From Leifsonia sp. PS1209 (GTDB lineage Bacteria > Actinomycetota > Actinomycetes > Actinomycetales > Microbacteriaceae), in assembly GCF_012317045.1 (NCBI RefSeq), contig NZ_CP051154.1, positions 2,232,001-2,296,000 of the forward strand: a stretch of 64,000 bases of DNA. Reading direction: 5' to 3'. A program made the position numbers and the translations under genes. Below the pieces are notes generated by a model that was not told the DNA's origin, searched no databases, and saw nothing but the letters and a program-made list of their open reading frames with translations. This document shows, in pieces, positions 16,182 to 28,843 of this stretch. Positions within the stretch are counted from its first letter, which is position 1, and every line of letters starts with the position of its first letter.

Positions 16182-17609
16182 TCAGCGCTTGGCGAGCAGC
16201 GCGATGAACATCGCGTCCGTGCCGTGGCGGTGCGGCCACAGCTGGGCGGCCAGGCCGTCGCCGGCGAGGTCGAGGCGCTCCAGCGCGAGCTCCTGCAGCA
16301 CGAACGGCGTGTCGACGGCTTCGACGTCGTCGTGCGCGTCCAGCGCCGCCGCGACGATGCCCCGCGTCTCCGCGATGTGCGGGGAGCAGGTCACGTAGGC
16401 GATGAGCCCGCCGGGCTTCGCGGCGGCGATGGCCGCGTCGAGCAGCCGCGCCTGGAGCCCGGTGAGCTCTGCGACGTCACGCGGGGTCTTGCGCCACCGC
16501 GCCTCCGGCCGGCGGCGCAGCGCACCGAGCCCGGTGCACGGGGCGTCCAGCAGGATGCGGTCGAACTGTTCCGGGTGGGACTCTCCGACGGTCGTGCCGT
16601 CCAGTTCGAGCACCTCGACGGGCTCCGGCAGCGCGGCCAGCGCACGCCGGACCAGCTCTGCACGCGCGGGAACGACCTCGTTGGCGGTGAGCGTCGCACC
16701 ACCCAGCCGCGCCTCGGCGGCCAGCAGTGCCGCCTTGCCGCCCGGACCGGCGCACAGGTCGAGCCACTGCTCACCCGGCACGATCGGGCGCGCCCTGCTG
16801 AGCGCGAGTGCGGCGAGCTGCGATCCCTCGTCCTGCACCCGCAGACGTCCGCCCGCCTCCTCGACCCTGGCCTGCGGATCCCCGCCGCCCGCGGTGAAGC
16901 CGACGGGAGAGAACCTGTCCTCCGTCGCGTCGTCCGGCAGGTCTGCGAGCCCGGGAAGCGCGACCATGTTGACCCTGGGCGCCGCGTTGTCGGCGTTCAG
17001 CAGGTCGGCGAGTTCCGTCTCCCTGCCCTCCGCTTCGAGAGCGCGACGGAAGGCGCGCACGATCCACACCGGATGCGAGGTCAGCGCGGAGAGCTCCTGG
17101 TCCTGGCCTTTCGCGTCGGCCAGGATGCGCTGCCGCCACTCCTCCGGACTGTGCCGGCCGATCTCGCGCAGCACCCCGTTCGTGAACCCGGTCGCCGAAC
17201 GCGAACCGACGCTGCGGGCGAGCGCGACGGACTCGTTGACGGCCGCGTGCGGCGCCACCCGCGTGGACAGCAGCTGGTGGGCGCCGAGCCGCAGCACATC
17301 CAGGATGGGCGGATCGATGCGGTCGACCGGACGCCCGGCCGCCCGGGCGATCACGAGGTCGTAGTATCCCTGCATCCGGAGCGTGCCGTACGTCAGCTCG
17401 GTGGCGAGGGCGGCGTCGCCCGGGTTGAGGCCCGCGCGTGCGATGCGCGTCGGCAGCAGCAGGTTGGCGTACGCGTCGGAGTCGCGCACGGCGGCGATCA
17501 CGTCGTACGCGACCCTGCGGGCCGGCTGCACGTGGCCACCCTGCGCTCCGCGGCCACCCTGCGCGCCGCGACCGCCCTGGCCGCTCTGGTTCCAGTTCCG
17601 CTCGCTCAT
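16182..17609 (-). CDS. rsmB: 16S rRNA (cytosine-967-C5)-methyltransferase
   Basis: Methylates C967 of 16S rRNA using SAM. Start ATG at 17609 overlaps the fmt stop as ATGA; 475 aa. The N-terminal NusB-like RNA-binding domain covers about residues 28-170 (ARRVAYDVIAAV, ATELTYGTLR) and the Rossmann methyltransferase domain follows, with the SAM motif LDLCAGPGGKAALLA and the two cysteines of the family in DAPCTGLGALRRRPEARW (catalysis/product release) and YVTCSPHIAET. The first 27 residues are a Gly/Gln/Arg tail containing GGRGAQ twice, from an 18-bp tandem repeat, absent from typical family members. Confidence 0.93.
   Translation of the reverse strand: MSERNWNQSGQGGRGAQGGRGAQGGHVQPARRVAYDVIAAVRDSDAYANLLLPTRIARAGLNPGDAALATELTYGTLRMQGYYDLVIARAAGRPVDRIDPPILDVLRLGAHQLLSTRVAPHAAVNESVALARSVGSRSATGFTNGVLREIGRHSPEEWRQRILADAKGQDQELSALTSHPVWIVRAFRRALEAEGRETELADLLNADNAAPRVNMVALPGLADLPDDATEDRFSPVGFTAGGGDPQARVEEAGGRLRVQDEGSQLAALALSRARPIVPGEQWLDLCAGPGGKAALLAAEARLGGATLTANEVVPARAELVRRALAALPEPVEVLELDGTTVGESHPEQFDRILLDAPCTGLGALRRRPEARWRKTPRDVAELTGLQARLLDAAIAAAKPGGLIAYVTCSPHIAETRGIVAAALDAHDDVEAVDTPFVLQELALERLDLAGDGLAAQLWPHRHGTDAMFIALLAKR
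17541..17576. repeat. 18-bp tandem repeat, two copies, in the 5' end of rsmB
   Basis: Copies at 17541-17558 and 17559-17576 differ at three positions and encode GGRGAQ twice near the RsmB N-terminus. The array is in frame and lies before the first conserved domain residue. Confidence 0.75.
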
Positions 17610-18523
17610 CGCAGCACCACCCCGTTCGCCGCGGAGAGGCCGCGCCACCAGTCGGCGGCAGCCATCGCCTTCTTCCCGGCCGGCTGCACCGTCACCAGCT
17701 CCAGCGGATGCGTGCCCGTCCCGACCACGACCCGCTTGCCCTGCAGCGCGACCGCGCCGGGGGCCAATTCGTCCGCGTCCGGGGCCGGGCGGGCGGCGAG
17801 AACCTTGAACCGGTCGTCGCCGAGCAGCGCGAACGCTCCGGGCTCCGGCGTCACGCCGCGCTGCCTGGCGTAGACCGCGGCCGCCGGCTGGTGGAAGTCG
17901 AGGTGCGCGTCGGCCAGCGACAGCTTCGGCGCGAGCGTGACGGCGCCGGTCTGCGACGCGGAGGCTGCCGTGCCGTCGGCCAGCGCATCCACCGTGTCCG
18001 CCAGCAGCTCGGCACCGGAGAGCGAGAGCGCACCGAGCACGTCGCCCGCCGTCTCGTCGGCCCCGATCGCGCGGGTCAGCTCGGAGAAGACGTCGCCCGC
18101 GTCCAGTTCCGGCACCAGCTGGAACACCGCAGCCCCCGTCACCTCGTCTCCGGCGATCACGGCGTGCTGCACGGGAGCGGCGCCGCGCCAGGCGGGAAGC
18201 AGCGAGAAGTGCAGGTTCACCCAGCCGAGCCGCGGCGTCGACAGCAGCGGCTCGCGCACCAGACCGCCGTACGCCACGATCACGCCGAGGTCGGGCGCCA
18301 GGCTCCGGATGCGCTCCGTCACCGTCTCGTCGAGCCGGTTGGCCTTGATCGTCTCGATGCCCAGCTCGTCCGCCGCAGCGGCGACCGGGGACGGCGTGAG
18401 CACGCGCTTGCGCCCCAGCTCCGCGTCGCGCCTGGTGAGCACGGCCACCACCTCGTGCCGCTCGGCCAGGAGCCGCAGCGCGGGGACGGCGACCGCCGGG
18501 GTGCCGGCGAAGACCAGCCTCAT
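17606..18523 (-). CDS. fmt: Methionyl-tRNA formyltransferase
   Basis: Formylates the initiator Met-tRNA with 10-formyl-tetrahydrofolate. The 305-aa protein starts MRLVFAGTPAVAVPALRLL and has the formyltransferase core with the signature NLHFSLLPAWRGAAPVQHA, whose Asn and His together with the Asp in LVPELDAGDVF form the active site. The C-terminal tRNA-binding barrel follows (FHQPAAAVYARQRG, PGAVALQGKRVVVGTG). Genes priA-fmt-rsmB-rpe run together, a common actinobacterial order. Confidence 0.96.
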   Translation of the reverse strand: MRLVFAGTPAVAVPALRLLAERHEVVAVLTRRDAELGRKRVLTPSPVAAAADELGIETIKANRLDETVTERIRSLAPDLGVIVAYGGLVREPLLSTPRLGWVNLHFSLLPAWRGAAPVQHAVIAGDEVTGAAVFQLVPELDAGDVFSELTRAIGADETAGDVLGALSLSGAELLADTVDALADGTAASASQTGAVTLAPKLSLADAHLDFHQPAAAVYARQRGVTPEPGAFALLGDDRFKVLAARPAPDADELAPGAVALQGKRVVVGTGTHPLELVTVQPAGKKAMAAADWWRGLSAANGVVLR

Positions 18524-18593
18524 CCCTCGTTCTCCGTGCGGTGCGGCGTAGACGGGAATCGGGGCATAGCGGGTTCTTTCGGTCGGGAACGTC

Positions 18594-18612
18594 GGCCGCG
18601 AGCTCCGCGGCC
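18594..18612. other. GC-rich inverted repeat between priA and fmt
   Basis: GGCCGCG (18594-18600) and CGCGGCC (18606-18612) form a 7-bp perfect stem with a 5-base loop in the 142-bp gap downstream of priA and upstream of fmt. It could be a weak terminator or leader hairpin; no T-run follows. The rest of this gap shows only a plausible SD (GAGG) before the fmt ATG. Confidence 0.35.
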
Positions 18613-18665
18613 ACCGTCGATCCTACCGGCCGGGGTCGGACGGCCAGGGATCGGAGGCACAGGGG

Positions 18666-20699
18666 TCAGATGATCTCCGGGTCGTCGAACTGCACGCGCA
18701 GCGTCGGCGCCGGGCGGAACCCGGTCTTGCCCGCCGGAGCCTTGCGCCGCTTGCTCGCGTTGCGGACGATCGCGCCGCGCACCGCCGTCGCGACCTCCTG
18801 CCCTTTCGCGTACTCGAAGCGCAGGATCGCGCGCACGGTGGCGTCGTCGACCGTCGCCGGGCCGAGCACGTCGATCAGCAGCGCTGGATCGACGGCGGCG
18901 ACCGCCGCCTCCACCACGTCCGGCGCCCCCGCGATCGACGCGAGCCGCACAGCGGGAGGGAAGTGCAGGGCGCGGCGGTCCACCAGCTCGGCGTGCGCGA
19001 ACTCCGCGACCCGACCGGTGGCGAAGTCGCGCGCGAGACCGCCCGAGACCCCCACCAGCACGGTCGGCGCTCCCGGCGCGGCGAGCCCGGCCGCGTTCGT
19101 CCACCAGCGCAGGCAGTCCTCGGCGACACCCAGAGTCTCCCTCGCCAGCATCCGCTCGCCGTCGAGCAGGAGCACGGCACGGTACCCGCCCGCGGCGATC
19201 GGCTCAGCACCGCGGGTCGCCACGACGATGGCGCGCGCATCCGGCACGGACTGCACGGGATGCTCGCCGTCCGCCACGATCACGCGCACCCCGGGGAACG
19301 CACGCCCCAGCTCCTCCGCCGTGCGGCCGGACCCCAGCGTGACCAGCCGGAACCGGTCGTGCTCGCAGTGGTCGCAGTGCCAGTTGGTCGCGAGCGCCCC
19401 GCACCAGCCGCAGGACGGAACGCTTCCGGCCCTCCGCTGCCCGAGCGGGCCCGTGCAGCGGTTGCAGCGCGCGGCCTGCCCACACTTCGCGCAGGCGATC
19501 TGCGGCGCGTACCCGGGCCTCGCCACCTGGATCAGCACCGGCCCCGCCGGCGTCTTCTCGTCGCCGTCGAGCGCCGCGCGCGCGGTCTTCCACGCCACGG
19601 ACGGGATGCGCGCCGCCCGCGCCACCGGCTCCTCCGCCGTCTGGTTCGCGCTCAGGATCACCTTCGGCCACACCATGCGCTCCGGGTCGACCGCCCGCAG
19701 CCAGCCCAGCTCCACCAGCCGCTGCGCCTCGACGCTCCGGATGCGCCCGGCCAGGATGAGCGCGCCGCCCTGCTGCTCCTGCCGCACGAGTGCCGCATCC
19801 CGCGTGTGGATGTACGGAGCCTGCCTGGCCGCGTGCAACGGGTCGCCGTCGTTCCAGACGATCAGCAGGCCGAGGTCGTCGGCGGGCGCGTACACGGCGG
19901 ACTGGCTGCCGATCACGATGCGGGGACCGGACAGCGCGCCGAGGAACGCCTTGTACCGCTCGGAGTCTGTCTGCCGGCCGTCCACGCGCACGACGGCCTC
20001 GGCGGGAGCCAGCGCGAGCAGCGTCGCGGCGAGCTGGTCGAGGTCGCGGTAGTCGGGGACGGCGATGATCGCGGTCTTCCCCGCCGCCCAGCAGGCCACG
20101 GCCGCACCGGCGAGCGTCACGGCCCACTGGCCGACCCACTCGCCCTCCGGCGTGCGGACGACGCCGGGGATGGTGCGGAGCGCGATCCGCTCCCCCGCAG
20201 CGACGGCCGCCTCCAGCACGCCGTCGCCGTAGCCGCCGATGGGTGCGGGGTGCGGGTGCGCCGCCTCCTGAGTGCTCGCGCTACCTGGCGCATCCGGCTG
20301 GTCGCCCGCGGCCACCGCCGCCTGGGCAGCCAGCCACGCCTTCTCCACGCGCACCGACCGCGGGGGCACCGCGAAGCGCAGGATGTCGTTCGCCGTCCCC
20401 GCGCTGCGGTCGGCCAGCTTCCTGGCCAGCGCCCACACTGCGGGTGTCAGCACGCGCGCCGTCGACACCACCTGGTCGATCGGCGTCAGCTCGCCCTCGT
20501 AGTCGATCTGGTCGCGCGGCAGCACCTCCACCACGAACCCGGACACCATCCTGGCGCCGGTGCGCAGCGGCACCTTGACTCGCACCCCCGGATGCACGTC
20601 AGCGTCGAGCGCATCCTGCACGCCGTAGTCGAACAGGTGATCGAGTTGGGGAAGCGCCGAGTCGATCACGATGCGGGCGACCCGGCCGGCCGCCGCCAT
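18666..20699 (-). CDS. priA: Probable replication-restart protein PriA (actinobacterial form without intact helicase motifs)
   Basis: A 677-aa PriA homologue. The N-terminal DNA-binding domain (ARIVIDSALPQLDHLFDYGV, GVRVKVPLRTGARMVSGFVVE) and the zinc region with eight cysteines (CAKCGQAARCNRC, CGWC, CDHC) are conserved. The helicase core is not: where a Walker A should be, the sequence reads ACWAAGKTA, and the Walker B/DEEH position reads LIVWNDGD. Loss of these motifs is known for actinobacterial PriA, which is thought not to be an active helicase. It lies just upstream of fmt and 2 nt after metK. Confidence 0.88.
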   Translation of the reverse strand: MAAAGRVARIVIDSALPQLDHLFDYGVQDALDADVHPGVRVKVPLRTGARMVSGFVVEVLPRDQIDYEGELTPIDQVVSTARVLTPAVWALARKLADRSAGTANDILRFAVPPRSVRVEKAWLAAQAAVAAGDQPDAPGSASTQEAAHPHPAPIGGYGDGVLEAAVAAGERIALRTIPGVVRTPEGEWVGQWAVTLAGAAVACWAAGKTAIIAVPDYRDLDQLAATLLALAPAEAVVRVDGRQTDSERYKAFLGALSGPRIVIGSQSAVYAPADDLGLLIVWNDGDPLHAARQAPYIHTRDAALVRQEQQGGALILAGRIRSVEAQRLVELGWLRAVDPERMVWPKVILSANQTAEEPVARAARIPSVAWKTARAALDGDEKTPAGPVLIQVARPGYAPQIACAKCGQAARCNRCTGPLGQRRAGSVPSCGWCGALATNWHCDHCEHDRFRLVTLGSGRTAEELGRAFPGVRVIVADGEHPVQSVPDARAIVVATRGAEPIAAGGYRAVLLLDGERMLARETLGVAEDCLRWWTNAAGLAAPGAPTVLVGVSGGLARDFATGRVAEFAHAELVDRRALHFPPAVRLASIAGAPDVVEAAVAAVDPALLIDVLGPATVDDATVRAILRFEYAKGQEVATAVRGAIVRNASKRRKAPAGKTGFRPAPTLRVQFDDPEII

Positions 20700-20701
20700 C
20701 G

Positions 20702-21895
20702 TCAGAGGCCTGCGGCCGACCGGAGGTCGTCGACGCGGTCCAGACGCTCCCAGGTGAAGTCCGGCAGCTCACGGCCGAAGTGGCCGTACGTCGCGGTCTT
20801 CGCGTAGATCGGGCGCAGCAGGTCGAGGTCGCGGATGATCGCGGCCGGGCGCAGGTCGAACACCTCGCGGATCGCGGAGATGATGCGGTCCTCCGGCACG
20901 TGGCCGGTGCCGAACGTCTCGACGTAAAGCCCGACGGGCGCCGCCTTGCCGATCGCGTAGGCGATCTGCAGTTCGAGCCGGTCGGCGAAACCGGCGGCGA
21001 CCGCGTTCTTCGCCGCCCAGCGCATGGCGTACGCCGCGGAGCGGTCGACCTTCGACGGGTCCTTGCCGGAGAACGCGCCTCCGCCGTGACGGCTCGCGCC
21101 GCCGTAGGTGTCGACGATGATCTTGCGGCCGGTGAGCCCCGCGTCGCCCTTCGGGCCGCCGATCTCGAACCGGCCGGTCGGGTTGATGAGGGTGCGCACG
21201 TGCGCGGACTCCAGCCCGGCCTCGTGCAGCACGGGGGCGATGATCTCCTCGATCACCTCGGCCTGCAGCTGCTCGTTGGACACGCTCGGCGCGTGCTGGG
21301 TGGAGAGCACGACGGTCTGCACCGACTTCGGGACGATGCCCTCGTAGCCGATGGTCACCTGGGTCTTGCCGTCCGGCCGCAGGTAGTCGAGCGTTCCGTC
21401 CTTGCGCACGGTCGCGAGACGCTCGGAGAGGCGGTGCGCGAGCCAGATCGGCAGCGGCATGTACTGCGGCGTCTCCGTGGTGGCGTAGCCGAACATGATG
21501 CCCTGGTCGCCCGCGCCCTGCCGGTCGAGGTCGTCGTTGCTCTGCTCCGCGCGCGTCTCCAGCGCGTCGTCGACACCCTGGGCGATATCGGGAGACTGCG
21601 CGCCGATCGACACGGACACGCCGCACTGGGTGCCGTCGAAGCTCACGTCGGAGGAGTCGTAGCCGATCTCCACGAGCTTGGCGCGCACCAGGGCGGGGAT
21701 CTCCACGTAGCCCTTGGTGGTCACCTCGCCGGCGACGTGCACGAGGCCGGTGGTCACCAGGGTCTCGACGGCGACGCGGCTGTGCGGGTCGACCGTGAGG
21801 AGCGCATCCAGGATGCTGTCGGAGATCTGGTCACAGATCTTGTCCGGGTGGCCTTCCGTGACCGATTCGGACGTGAAGAGGCGCAGATCTGCCAT
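20702..21895 (-). CDS. metK: S-adenosylmethionine synthetase
   Basis: Makes SAM from methionine and ATP; functions as a homotetramer. The 397-aa protein has the N-terminal [19 protein letters not shown], the signature hexapeptide region [12 protein letters not shown], and the P-loop-like [27 protein letters not shown] precedes the ATG. The 50-nt gap to coaBC is too short for a SAM riboswitch and none is seen. Confidence 0.97.
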   Translation of the reverse strand: MADLRLFTSESVTEGHPDKICDQISDSILDALLTVDPHSRVAVETLVTTGLVHVAGEVTTKGYVEIPALVRAKLVEIGYDSSDVSFDGTQCGVSVSIGAQSPDIAQGVDDALETRAEQSNDDLDRQGAGDQGIMFGYATTETPQYMPLPIWLAHRLSERLATVRKDGTLDYLRPDGKTQVTIGYEGIVPKSVQTVVLSTQHAPSVSNEQLQAEVIEEIIAPVLHEAGLESAHVRTLINPTGRFEIGGPKGDAGLTGRKIIVDTYGGASRHGGGAFSGKDPSKVDRSAAYAMRWAAKNAVAAGFADRLELQIAYAIGKAAPVGLYVETFGTGHVPEDRIISAIREVFDLRPAAIIRDLDLLRPIYAKTATYGHFGRELPDFTWERLDRVDDLRSAAGL

Positions 21896-21945
21896 TGTTC
21901 TCCTTAGCCGGATTGTGGCTGCTCGGACGGTGCCCGAGATGCTCG

Positions 21946-23316
21946 TCAGGCGATGACGTCGAGAATACGATCGGCCACCGACAACTTGGTCCCCGAGGCC
22001 TCCATCACTATATCCCCGCCCCGGCGGAGGACCACGACTTCATTGCTGTCCGTTGCGAAGCCCTGCGACCAGCCCACCTGATTGATCACCAGGAAGTCGC
22101 TGCCCTTCGACGCGAGCTTGCTGCGGCCGAGTTCGATCAGCGCCGACGGGTCGGGCTCCGTCTCCGCCGCGAAGCCGACGATGACCTGACCGTCGCGCCG
22201 TGCAGCCGAGAGACCGGCCAGGATGTCCGGGTTGGCGACCAGTTCGAGCGTGAGGGTCTCCCCCGCGACCGCCTTCTTGATCTTGGTGTCGCGGACCTCG
22301 GCCGGCCGGTAGTCGGCGACGGCGGCGGTCATCACGACGATGTCGGCGGCGCGCGCTGCCTCGGTCGCGGCCTCCTGCAGTTCGAGTGCCGTCTGCACCT
22401 CGATCAGCTCCACGCCCTCCGGCGGCTCGACCTCGAGGTGGGCGGCGATCAGCACGACCTCCGCTCCGCGGGCGAGCGCCGCGCTGGCGACGGCGACGCC
22501 CTGGCGCCCGCTCGACCGGTTGCCGAGGAAGCGCACGGGGTCGAGCGGCTCGCGCGTGCCCCCGGCGGTGACGACGACGCGCTTTCCGGCGAGGTCGTCT
22601 CCTCCGCGCGGGCGGCGCGCGGCCTCGTTGGCCCTGCGGCGCTCGGAGAGCACGACGATGTCCGCGCCGGAGGCGGACGCCGCGACGGGAGTAGCGGGGG
22701 CTGTCGGGGCCTCGGTGGCGGGCGCCGACGCATCCACTGCTGCCTGCGCTGCATCCCCTGCCGCTGCACGCTCGGGATGCGCGCCGACCGCGGCCAGCGC
22801 CTCCCGCACGATCACGGAGGGCTCCTCCATCCGGCCGGGGCCGGAGTCTGCTCCGGTGAGCTGACCGCTCGCCGGTCCGACGACGGTCACGCCGCGCGAG
22901 CGCAGGGTGGCGATGTTGGCGACGGTGGCGGCGTTGCGCCACATCTCCGTGTGCATCGCGGGGGCGATGACGAGTGGGGCCGTGCTCGCGAGCACGGTGT
23001 TGCCGAGCAGGTCGTCGGCGAGACCCGCCGCGAGCTTGGCGATGGTGTTGGCCGTTGCGGGAGCGATGACGATCAGGTCGGCCGACTGGCCGATGGCGAC
23101 GTGCCGCACCTCGGCGACGCCCTCGTAGAGGTCGGTCGCCACCGGGTTGCGGCTGATCGCCTCCAGCGTCGGGCGTCCGACGAAGCGCAGGGCCGCCTCG
23201 GTGGCGACCACGTGCACCGAGTGCCCTTCGAGCACCAGCGAACGGATCACGCCGACGGCCTTGTACGCGGCGATGCCGCCGGTGACCCCGACGACGATGG
23301 TCAATCGTGCGCTCAC
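21946..23316 (-). CDS. coaBC: Bifunctional phosphopantothenoylcysteine decarboxylase / phosphopantothenate-cysteine ligase
   Basis: Two steps of coenzyme A synthesis. I start at the GTG at 23316 ([14 protein letters not shown]), with GGGGAGG upstream, giving 456 aa; an in-frame ATG at 23367 lies before that SD. CoaC domain: residues 1 to about 175, FMN-site [13 protein letters not shown], catalytic His72 (VRHVAIG), PAMHTEMW. CoaB domain: from about 242 ([37 protein letters not shown]). At the CoaC position where E. coli has an active-site Cys in LACGD, this protein reads LTGAD. Between the domains is an unusually long Ala/Pro/Glu-rich linker (about 175-240). Confidence 0.93.
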   Translation of the reverse strand: MSARLTIVVGVTGGIAAYKAVGVIRSLVLEGHSVHVVATEAALRFVGRPTLEAISRNPVATDLYEGVAEVRHVAIGQSADLIVIAPATANTIAKLAAGLADDLLGNTVLASTAPLVIAPAMHTEMWRNAATVANIATLRSRGVTVVGPASGQLTGADSGPGRMEEPSVIVREALAAVGAHPERAAAGDAAQAAVDASAPATEAPTAPATPVAASASGADIVVLSERRRANEAARRPRGGDDLAGKRVVVTAGGTREPLDPVRFLGNRSSGRQGVAVASAALARGAEVVLIAAHLEVEPPEGVELIEVQTALELQEAATEAARAADIVVMTAAVADYRPAEVRDTKIKKAVAGETLTLELVANPDILAGLSAARRDGQVIVGFAAETEPDPSALIELGRSKLASKGSDFLVINQVGWSQGFATDSNEVVVLRRGGDIVMEASGTKLSVADRILDVIA

Positions 23317-23406
23317 GACGCCCTCCCCTTCAACGACGCCATCGCCTTGACGACGCGGCTCTCCCACGGCACTGCTCCTGACCGGGCGCAGGGCCCGGGG
23401 GCGTCG

Positions 23407-23664
23407 CTATTCGGCGATCGGCTTGATGGTGAGCTTGTCCTCGTTGATCTCGTGCAGCGCGACGGACAGCGGCTTGTCGTCGACCGACGAGTCGACCAGC
23501 GGTCCGACGTTGTCGAACAGGCTGCCCTCGTGCAGGTCGGCGTAGTAGTCGTTGATCTGGCGTGCGCGCTTGGAGGCGAAGATGACCAGAGCGTACTTGG
23601 ACTCGACCTTGGCGAGAACGTCGTCGATGGGCGGGTCGATGATGCCCTTGTTGCTGAGTGCCAT
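23407..23664 (-). CDS. rpoZ: RNA polymerase omega subunit
   Basis: An 85-aa protein that binds the beta-prime subunit and helps assemble RNA polymerase. It starts [20 protein letters not shown] and has the omega core [23 protein letters not shown]. It sits between the mIHF-gmk fusion and coaBC, the order found in mycobacteria and other actinobacteria (gmk-rpoZ-coaBC-metK). Gaps of 82 nt upstream and 90 nt downstream hold no clear further feature. Confidence 0.95.
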   Translation of the reverse strand: MALSNKGIIDPPIDDVLAKVESKYALVIFASKRARQINDYYADLHEGSLFDNVGPLVDSSVDDKPLSVALHEINEDKLTIKPIAE

Positions 23665-23746
23665 GCGTGTATTGCTCCTTGCAGGTTGAACGGATCGTGG
23701 GTGGTCGCAGGCTGCGACGGCGTCTGAATGACGCGACGAAAACGGT

Positions 23747-24709
23747 CTACGGGCGCGACGGCGCCGCGCGGATCTTCATCAAGTCTACGACCTCGCGCGC
23801 CGCCTCGGCCACGTCGGTGTTCACGACGCGGTGATCGAACTCGTCCTGAGCGGCCAATTCGACCTTCGCCGTCTCGAGTCTGCGCTGCTGTTCCGCCGGT
23901 TCCTCCGTGCCGCGGCCGATGAGCCTGCGGACGAGTTCTTCCCAGGTCGGAGGCAGCAGGAAGATCAGCCGCGCCTCCGGCATCGCCTTCCGCACGCTGC
24001 GCGCGCCCTGCAGGTCGATCTCGAGCAGCACGCTCTTGCCCTCGTCCAGCGCGCGCTCGATCGGCTTGCGCGGCGTGCCATAACGGTACGCGTTGTGCAC
24101 CGTGGCGTATTCGAGGAGCTCGCCGTCCGCGATCATCCTGTCGAACTCCGCGTCGTCGACGAAGTAGTAGTTGACGCCGTCGACCTCGCCGGGCCGCGGG
24201 GCGCGGGTGGTCGCGGAGACCGAGAGCAGCACATCCGGATAGTTCTCGCGGATGTACGTCGAGACCGTCCCCTTGCCGACGGCGGTGGGTCCTGCCAGCA
24301 CCACGAGGTGGTTCTTCAGGCGCCCGGCCTTCGCCTCGCGGTCGATCAGGTAGTCGCGGAGGCGCAGGCGCTGGTGCCTGCCCAGGCCGCCCAGCCGTTT
24401 GGCGGGCGAGATCGCGAGCGTGCGCAGGGCATCCTGCATCTTGGTGGTGCCGATCGCGGGCACACTGAGCAGGAACTCGGTGACCCGCAGCCGCCCCTCG
24501 ACGCCCTCCGGGTCGGCCGTCGCCTTGTCCAGGACGGTCAGCGGCGAGATCTCCTGGTGCGCGATAGCGGCCTTGACGGCCGCGCGTGCCCGGCGGGCGG
24601 CGACGGCGGCCTGCGATGCGGCGGCACGGTCGACCTCCGGCGGGGCCGGCCGGTGGGATGTTGCCGTGCCCGCCGCTGTCGTTCCCTCTGCTGTCGTCTG
24701 GTCAGACAT
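23747..24709 (-). CDS. gmk: Fusion of actinobacterial integration host factor (mIHF) and guanylate kinase
   Basis: A 320-aa protein with two parts. Residues about 33-123 match mycobacterial-type integration host factor: [52 protein letters not shown] and [17 protein letters not shown]. That family binds and bends DNA. Residues about 133-320 are guanylate kinase (GMP to GDP): P-loop GPTAVGKGT at 140-148, [31 protein letters not shown], and a lid region [11 protein letters not shown]. In mycobacteria mihF and gmk are separate neighbours; here no stop or start separates them. I use the ATG at 24709, which overlaps pyrF by 8 nt; a GTG at 24718 is also possible. Confidence 0.92.
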   Translation of the reverse strand: MSDQTTAEGTTAAGTATSHRPAPPEVDRAAASQAAVAARRARAAVKAAIAHQEISPLTVLDKATADPEGVEGRLRVTEFLLSVPAIGTTKMQDALRTLAISPAKRLGGLGRHQRLRLRDYLIDREAKAGRLKNHLVVLAGPTAVGKGTVSTYIRENYPDVLLSVSATTRAPRPGEVDGVNYYFVDDAEFDRMIADGELLEYATVHNAYRYGTPRKPIERALDEGKSVLLEIDLQGARSVRKAMPEARLIFLLPPTWEELVRRLIGRGTEEPAEQQRRLETAKVELAAQDEFDHRVVNTDVAEAAREVVDLMKIRAAPSRP

Positions 24710-25555
24710 GGCTCGCACGCACCTCCTCCGCCCGGCGCGCGATGGCGTCGGCCAGGCCGGACGGACCGGCGCCGAGCAGCCCGCGCGACTCGCTCACGAT
24801 CACGCCGCCCGCGAACGAGCCGTACAGCCGGGACGCGTCCTCCACCTTCGCGCCCTGGTGGCCGAAGCCCGGGGCGAGCACGGGAGCACGGTTGACGCCG
24901 GGCTCCCCCGCGATGTCGATGCCGAAGCCGGTGAGGTCGAGGGTCGCGCCGAGCACGAGCCCGACGGACCCGAATGCGCTGGGGGTCTGCGCCTGGTTGA
25001 ACGATTGCACGTCTTCGATGATCGCACGAGCGACGGTGCTCCCCGCACGCCGGCCGTCCTGGACGACCGCGCGCTGGATGGCCGCCGCCTCCGGATTGGA
25101 GGTCGCGGCGAGCACGAACAGGCCCTTGCCGTTCGCCTCCGCCAGCCGCATCGGCTCCTCGATCGACCCGACGCCCTGGAACGCCGCGATGGTCATCGCG
25201 TCCGCTTCCAGCGGGGCGCCGGGGGTGAGCCACGCCTCCGCGTACGCCGTGACGCTGGTGCCGATGTCCCCGCGCTTCGCGTCGGCGATCACCAGCAGCC
25301 CGGCCGAGCGGGCGGCCCCGATCACCTCTTCGAGCGCCGCGTACCCCGCGGAGCCGTAGCGCTCGAAGAACGCGACCTGCGGCTTGACGATGCCCGCCCG
25401 TCCCTTCGTCGCCTCGACCACCGCGAGCCCGAACTCGCGCGCGCCGGAGGCCGAGGCCGCAAGGCCCCAGCTCTCCAGCAGGTGCGCGTGCGGGTCGATG
25501 CCGACGCAGAGGCGCCCGCTGGCCGCGAAGACTCCGGCGAGCCGGTCACCGAAGC

Positions 25556-25559
<4 letters not shown>
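24702..25559 (-). CDS. pyrF: Orotidine 5'-phosphate decarboxylase (type 2)
   Basis: Last step to UMP: decarboxylates OMP. The 285-aa protein is the longer type 2 form seen in actinobacteria, with [10 protein letters not shown], the Lys-bearing catalytic motif [28 protein letters not shown], and the phosphate loop [12 protein letters not shown]. Starts at a GTG overlapping the carB stop (GTGA). It ends the pyr operon and overlaps the start of the mIHF-gmk gene, so the pyrimidine and gmk genes may share transcripts. Confidence 0.96.

Positions 25560-28842
<3,283 letters not shown>

Positions 28843-28843
<1 letters not shown>

Noticed and set aside
21896..21945. Search for a SAM riboswitch before metK
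   Set aside because: Only about 50 nt separate metK and coaBC; no aptamer-like structure is present, only an AAGGAG SD.
23747..24709. Possibility that the mIHF-Gmk fusion hides a frameshift or missed stop
   Set aside because: The frame is continuous with normal codon use through the junction ([20 protein letters not shown]) and both domains are in the same frame, so I treat the fusion as real.
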